Source: an uncultured Bacilli bacterium
Lineage (GTDB): Bacteria > Bacillota_I > Bacilli_A > RF39 > UBA660
NCBI GenBank assembly: GCA_947631655.1
Contig: CANRME010000063.1
Location: 1 to 7,225, forward strand
Direction of reading: 5' to 3'
DNA length: 7,225 nucleotides
Shown: one piece after another, positions 6,175 through 7,225 of the stretch
Layout: each line of letters starts with the position of its first letter
Position numbering within the stretch: the stretch's first letter is position 1
The notes under the pieces: model-generated
The model's input: the letters and a program-made list of their open reading frames with translations, nothing else
The model's database searches: none
Told to the model about the DNA's origin: nothing
Translations under genes and position numbers: made by a program

Positions 6175-7225
6175 AACGAGCTTCTTCAGATGCTCTGGTT
6201 TCTCTTACAACGGTGATTTTAATTGTGCCTGGATATTGCATTTCATTTTCAATACGTTCTTTTATTTCACGAGCAATTTTATAACTAGTTAGGTCATCCA
6301 CTTCATCGGGTTTTACGATAACTCTAATTTCGCGACCAGCTTGCATAGCATATGACTTATCAACACCTTCGAAGGAAGATGCGATTCCTTCTAATTGTTC
6401 TAGACGTTTAACATAGTTTTCTAATGAATCATTACGTGCACCTGGACGAGCAGCTGATAATGTATCAGCAACTTGAACTAAAACAGCAATAACACTTTTA
6501 GCATCAACGTCCCCATGGTGAGAAGCGATTGAGTTTATAACAACTTCATCTTCATGATATTTTTTAGCAATAGATTCACCAATTTCAACGTGAGATCCTT
6601 CTACTTCATTATCGATAGCTTTACCAATATCGTGTAGTAAGCCAGCACGTTTAGCAAGCGTTTCATTTTCACCTAATTCGGCTGCTAAAAGGCCACATAA
6701 ATGCCCAACTTCTTTAGAATGTTGCAAAGCATTTTGACCATAACTGGTTCTAAAGTGAAGTTTACCTACTAAAGCAACTAGTTCTGGTTCCATTTTATCA
6801 ATACCTAATTCAAATAAAGTTTCATTACCTAATTCAGTAATTTTAGTTTGCATATCAGCAGAAACTTTATCATAAACTTCTTCAATTCTACCAGGATGAA
6901 TACGTCCATCTTTAATTAAAGTTTCAATAGTAATCTTAGCAATTTCTCTTCTGTAAGGGTCGAATGAAGAAATAACAATAGCTTCCGGAGTATCATCAAT
7001 AATTAAATCTACTCCTGTTACTGCTTCTAAGGTTCTAATATTTCTTCCTTCTCGACCAATTAATCTTCCTTTCATTTCATCACTTGGAAGTGTAATTGTA
7101 CTAACCGTTTGCTCACTTGCTACATCGTTAGCATAACGTTGCATGGCGGAAACGATTAAACTTTTTGCTTTTTCATGAGCTGTTAATTTCGCATTACTTT
7201 CTTGTTCTTTAATGTATTCAGTAAG
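6173..7225 (-). CDS. rny: Ribonuclease Y, 3' part (5' end beyond the window)
   Basis: RNase Y is the membrane-anchored endoribonuclease that starts mRNA decay in many Firmicutes. The reading frame stays open to the right edge (LTEYIKEQESNAKL at the boundary), so Met at 7144 is internal. About 350 codons are present of a usual 510-520; the membrane anchor and most of the coiled coil lie outside. Counting from the edge, the end of the coiled coil covers about 1-35. The KH RNA-binding domain follows, with MKGRLIGREGRNIRTLE (51-67). The HD catalytic domain (about 165-260) has His169 in QHSKEVG, the metal-binding pair HD (198-199) in LLHDIGKA, and SHHGD (235-239). The C-terminus TVVRETRASEEAR matches the family end. 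No catalytic residue is missing. Its base composition is less AT-rich than the glycan genes, as expected for a conserved, well-expressed gene. Confidence 0.97.
   Translation of the reverse strand, partial: LTEYIKEQESNAKLTAHEKAKSLIVSAMQRYANDVASEQTVSTITLPSDEMKGRLIGREGRNIRTLEAVTGVDLIIDDTPEAIVISSFDPYRREIAKITIETLIKDGRIHPGRIEEVYDKVSADMQTKITELGNETLFELGIDKMEPELVALVGKLHFRTSYGQNALQHSKEVGHLCGLLAAELGENETLAKRAGLLHDIGKAIDNEVEGSHVEIGESIAKKYHEDEVVINSIASHHGDVDAKSVIAVLVQVADTLSAARPGARNDSLENYVKRLEQLEGIASSFEGVDKSYAMQAGREIRVIVKPDEVDDLTSYKIAREIKERIENEMQYPGTIKITVVRETRASEEAR

Noticed and set aside
6173..7144. rny as a complete 323-residue protein starting at 7144
   Set aside because: The frame continues without a stop to the right edge and the upstream residues match the coiled coil of RNase Y, so this Met is internal and the gene is cut by the window.

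Overview
The window is a compact, AT-rich stretch (roughly 30% GC by eye) from a low-GC Gram-positive bacterium. All genes lie on the minus strand, so they are transcribed from position 7225 towards position 1. Strong AGGAGG- or AGGTGA-type ribosome binding sites, RNase Y and a Bacilli-like PriA point to the Bacilli/Firmicutes side, perhaps an uncultured small-genome gut lineage related to Erysipelotrichales or RF39; this placement is inference. The organism appears to use the standard code: TGA serves as a stop at 943-945, and the Trp codons I checked are TGG. That argues against Mycoplasma-type code 4.

Layout in transcription order: (1) the 3' two thirds of rny (RNase Y), running off the right edge; (2) a good intrinsic terminator hairpin that includes part of the rny stop codon and ends just before the priA ribosome binding site; (3) priA, the replication restart helicase; (4) fmt, methionyl-tRNA formyltransferase; (5) a CDP-alcohol phosphatidyltransferase of the PgsA type; (6) a multi-spanning O-antigen ligase/polymerase-like protein; (7) a family 2 glycosyltransferase that overlaps gene 6 by 4 bp; (8) an intrinsic terminator; (9) an extended -10 promoter, a ribosome binding site and the first three codons of a further minus-strand gene cut by the left edge.

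priA, fmt, the phosphatidyltransferase, the polymerase-like gene and the glycosyltransferase sit head to tail with gaps of 13, 18, 51 and -4 bp. They are probably one transcription unit that ends at the terminator near position 50. The first three serve replication restart, translation initiation and membrane phospholipid synthesis. The last two look like a small cell-surface polysaccharide module: one lipid- or polymer-linked sugar transferase and one membrane polymerase or ligase.

I found no mobile element, CRISPR array, tRNA, rRNA or defence system. No clearly new system is visible. The points most worth a second look are the terminator placed directly before priA, the glycan gene pair attached to a housekeeping operon, and the enlarged PgsA-like protein.
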